Below the pieces are notes generated by a model. It saw nothing but the letters and a program-made list of their open reading frames with translations. It did no database searches and was not told where the DNA came from. A program made the position numbers and the translations under genes. A DNA stretch of 6,562 nt from Treponema sp. GTDB taxonomy: Bacteria; Spirochaetota; Spirochaetia; Treponematales; Breznakiellaceae. Positions within the stretch are counted from its first letter, which is position 1, and every line of letters begins with the position of its first letter. The stretch spans positions 1-6,562 of the forward strand of contig JAIROE010000012.1 of the NCBI GenBank assembly GCA_031257715.1, given 5' to 3'. This document shows positions 5,406 to 6,562 of this stretch, piece after piece.

Positions 5406-6562
5406 GTGGCCGGGCAATCTTTTCAAGAATCCATAAATTTCATGAACAATCGTTTTCTGGAACGGCCCCGTGTAGACCGTCTTCTGGAAAAGGCCCTGCA
5501 AAGCCACATTGTTACCGTAATAGCCGGGGAGGGCAGCGGCAAAACCCATGCGGTCAATTCCTTTCTGCAAAAAGAAAACCGGAACAGTATCTGGGTGCAG
5601 ATTTCTGAACGGGATAACCTGGGCTGGCGGTTTTGGGAGAACTATACCGGAGAGACGGCCCGCCTCAACCCGGAGGCGGCGAAACTTCTTGCCGACATAG
5701 GTTTTCCCGAATCGAGCCGGCAGTTCGACCGGTATCTGAACCTGATAAAGAATGAAGTCATAAGCAGGGAACGCTACGTGCTCGTCTTTGACGATTTTCA
5801 CTTTCTTGCCAATTCCGCGGTCCTCCTGTTTCTGGAACGGGTTTTGGCCGCGCCGGTTTCAAAAAACACCATCGTTTTTATTTCCCGTACGGAACCGGCA
5901 ATGAACACCGTCAATCTTCTGGCAAAAGGGCTTCTTTCCCGAATTACCGTCGAAGATATCCGTTTTACAAAGGAAGAAGTGGAAGATTTTTTCCGCCTCA
6001 ATGATGTCCTCTTTGAAGAAGAGGATCTTGCCCGGATCTTCCGGCAGACCGAAGGATGGGCCTTGGCGCTTGACCTTATCCTTCAGGGAATAAAGGCGGA
6101 CCGGACCGGTGAACGCAGATGGGACAGGGTGATACAACCCGTCAAAAAAATGGAAGAGAATATTTTTTCCATGATGGGAGAGGAACTTCAAAAATTCCTT
6201 GTCAAGCTTTCCCTTATTGAGCATTGGCCCCGGGATCTCCTGGAGCAGCTTGAGCCGGGAGGAAAAAGCATTGCCGCCATGGAAAAATTCAGTTCGGTTA
6301 TCCGTTTCGACGCCTATCTTCACGGCTTCAGGATACATCACCTTTTTCTGGATTTTCTCCGGGAAAAACAGGAATGCCTGTCCCGGGAAGAAATTCGGGA
6401 AGTTTACAGCAAGGATGCCCGGTGGTGTATTGAAAACAACCTTCCCACCGACGCTGCCCTGAGTTATGAGCGGGCCAGGGACTGCGGGGGGCTTGTCCGG
6501 CTTGTCGAATCCCTTCCCCGTATGTTGCCCCGGACGATAGCGTCTTTCCTTCTGGAAACGGT
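5406..6562 (+). CDS. MalT-like STAND ATPase transcriptional regulator, copy 2, 3' end outside window
   Basis: A GTG-started frame stays open to the window end, giving 385 residues of an expected 850 or so. It is a paralogue of the preceding gene. Shared blocks in the same order are FLERPRVDRLLEK (17-29), Walker A AGEGSGKT (40-47), SERDN (67-71), RFWEN (75-79), Walker B YVLVFDDFH (124-132), FISRTEP (158-164), RQTEGWA (213-219), VKLSLIEHW (266-274) and HHLFLDFL (311-318). The helical-repeat part has just begun; the LuxR-type HTH expected at the C-terminus is not in the window, so DNA binding is inferred from copy 1. By eye, somewhat under half of the aligned residues are identical, with differences concentrated outside the nucleotide-binding motifs, which suggests an old duplication followed by change of inducer. 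With its own promoter it can be expressed separately from copy 1. Confidence 0.88.
   Translation, partial: MAGQSFQESINFMNNRFLERPRVDRLLEKALQSHIVTVIAGEGSGKTHAVNSFLQKENRNSIWVQISERDNLGWRFWENYTGETARLNPEAAKLLADIGFPESSRQFDRYLNLIKNEVISRERYVLVFDDFHFLANSAVLLFLERVLAAPVSKNTIVFISRTEPAMNTVNLLAKGLLSRITVEDIRFTKEEVEDFFRLNDVLFEEEDLARIFRQTEGWALALDLILQGIKADRTGERRWDRVIQPVKKMEENIFSMMGEELQKFLVKLSLIEHWPRDLLEQLEPGGKSIAAMEKFSSVIRFDAYLHGFRIHHLFLDFLREKQECLSREEIREVYSKDARWCIENNLPTDAALSYERARDCGGLVRLVESLPRMLPRTIASFLLET

Overview
The window reads as a signal-transduction and regulatory segment of a bacterial chromosome. Four protein-coding genes lie on the plus strand, and both ends of the window cut through a gene. Receiver-HPt hybrid kinases, a receiver-HD-GYP protein and tandem MalT-like regulators, with moderate GC and A/T homopolymer runs, resemble what I know of host-associated (termite-gut type) spirochaetes of the Treponema group. 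That placement is an impression from protein style, not a database match.

Layout. Positions 1-1116 hold the C-terminal end of a hybrid sensor kinase: a receiver domain whose first residues lie before the window, an HPt domain with its histidine, a helical extension, and a short Leu/Glu-rich tail built from five imperfect 18-base repeats. A 112-base gap follows, with a perfect 9-bp hairpin and a 12-base palindrome. Positions 1229-2362 encode a response regulator with a C-terminal HD-GYP domain, a predicted cyclic-di-GMP phosphodiesterase. Positions 2363-2758 are a 396-base non-coding gap. Its first half is dense in GC-rich inverted repeats, some mutually exclusive, and its second half is AT-rich with a candidate promoter. 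Positions 2759-5341 encode a complete 860-residue MalT-like regulator (P-loop STAND ATPase, helical-repeat region, LuxR-type HTH). After a 64-base gap carrying a good sigma-70-like promoter, a second, diverged paralogue starts at a GTG at 5406 and runs off the window end at 6562.

How they may work together. The HPt of the first protein can pass phosphate to a receiver, and the next gene supplies one coupled to c-di-GMP breakdown, so the two form a plausible phosphorelay. The two MalT-like proteins look like ligand- and ATP-gated transcription activators that arose by tandem duplication and are probably expressed from separate promoters. No link between the two halves is proven by the sequence. 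I found no mobile element, CRISPR array, tRNA or rRNA. The least explained items are the structured gap at 2355-2560, the hairpin on an alternative start codon at 1132-1152, and the slippage-prone repeat at 1024-1113.
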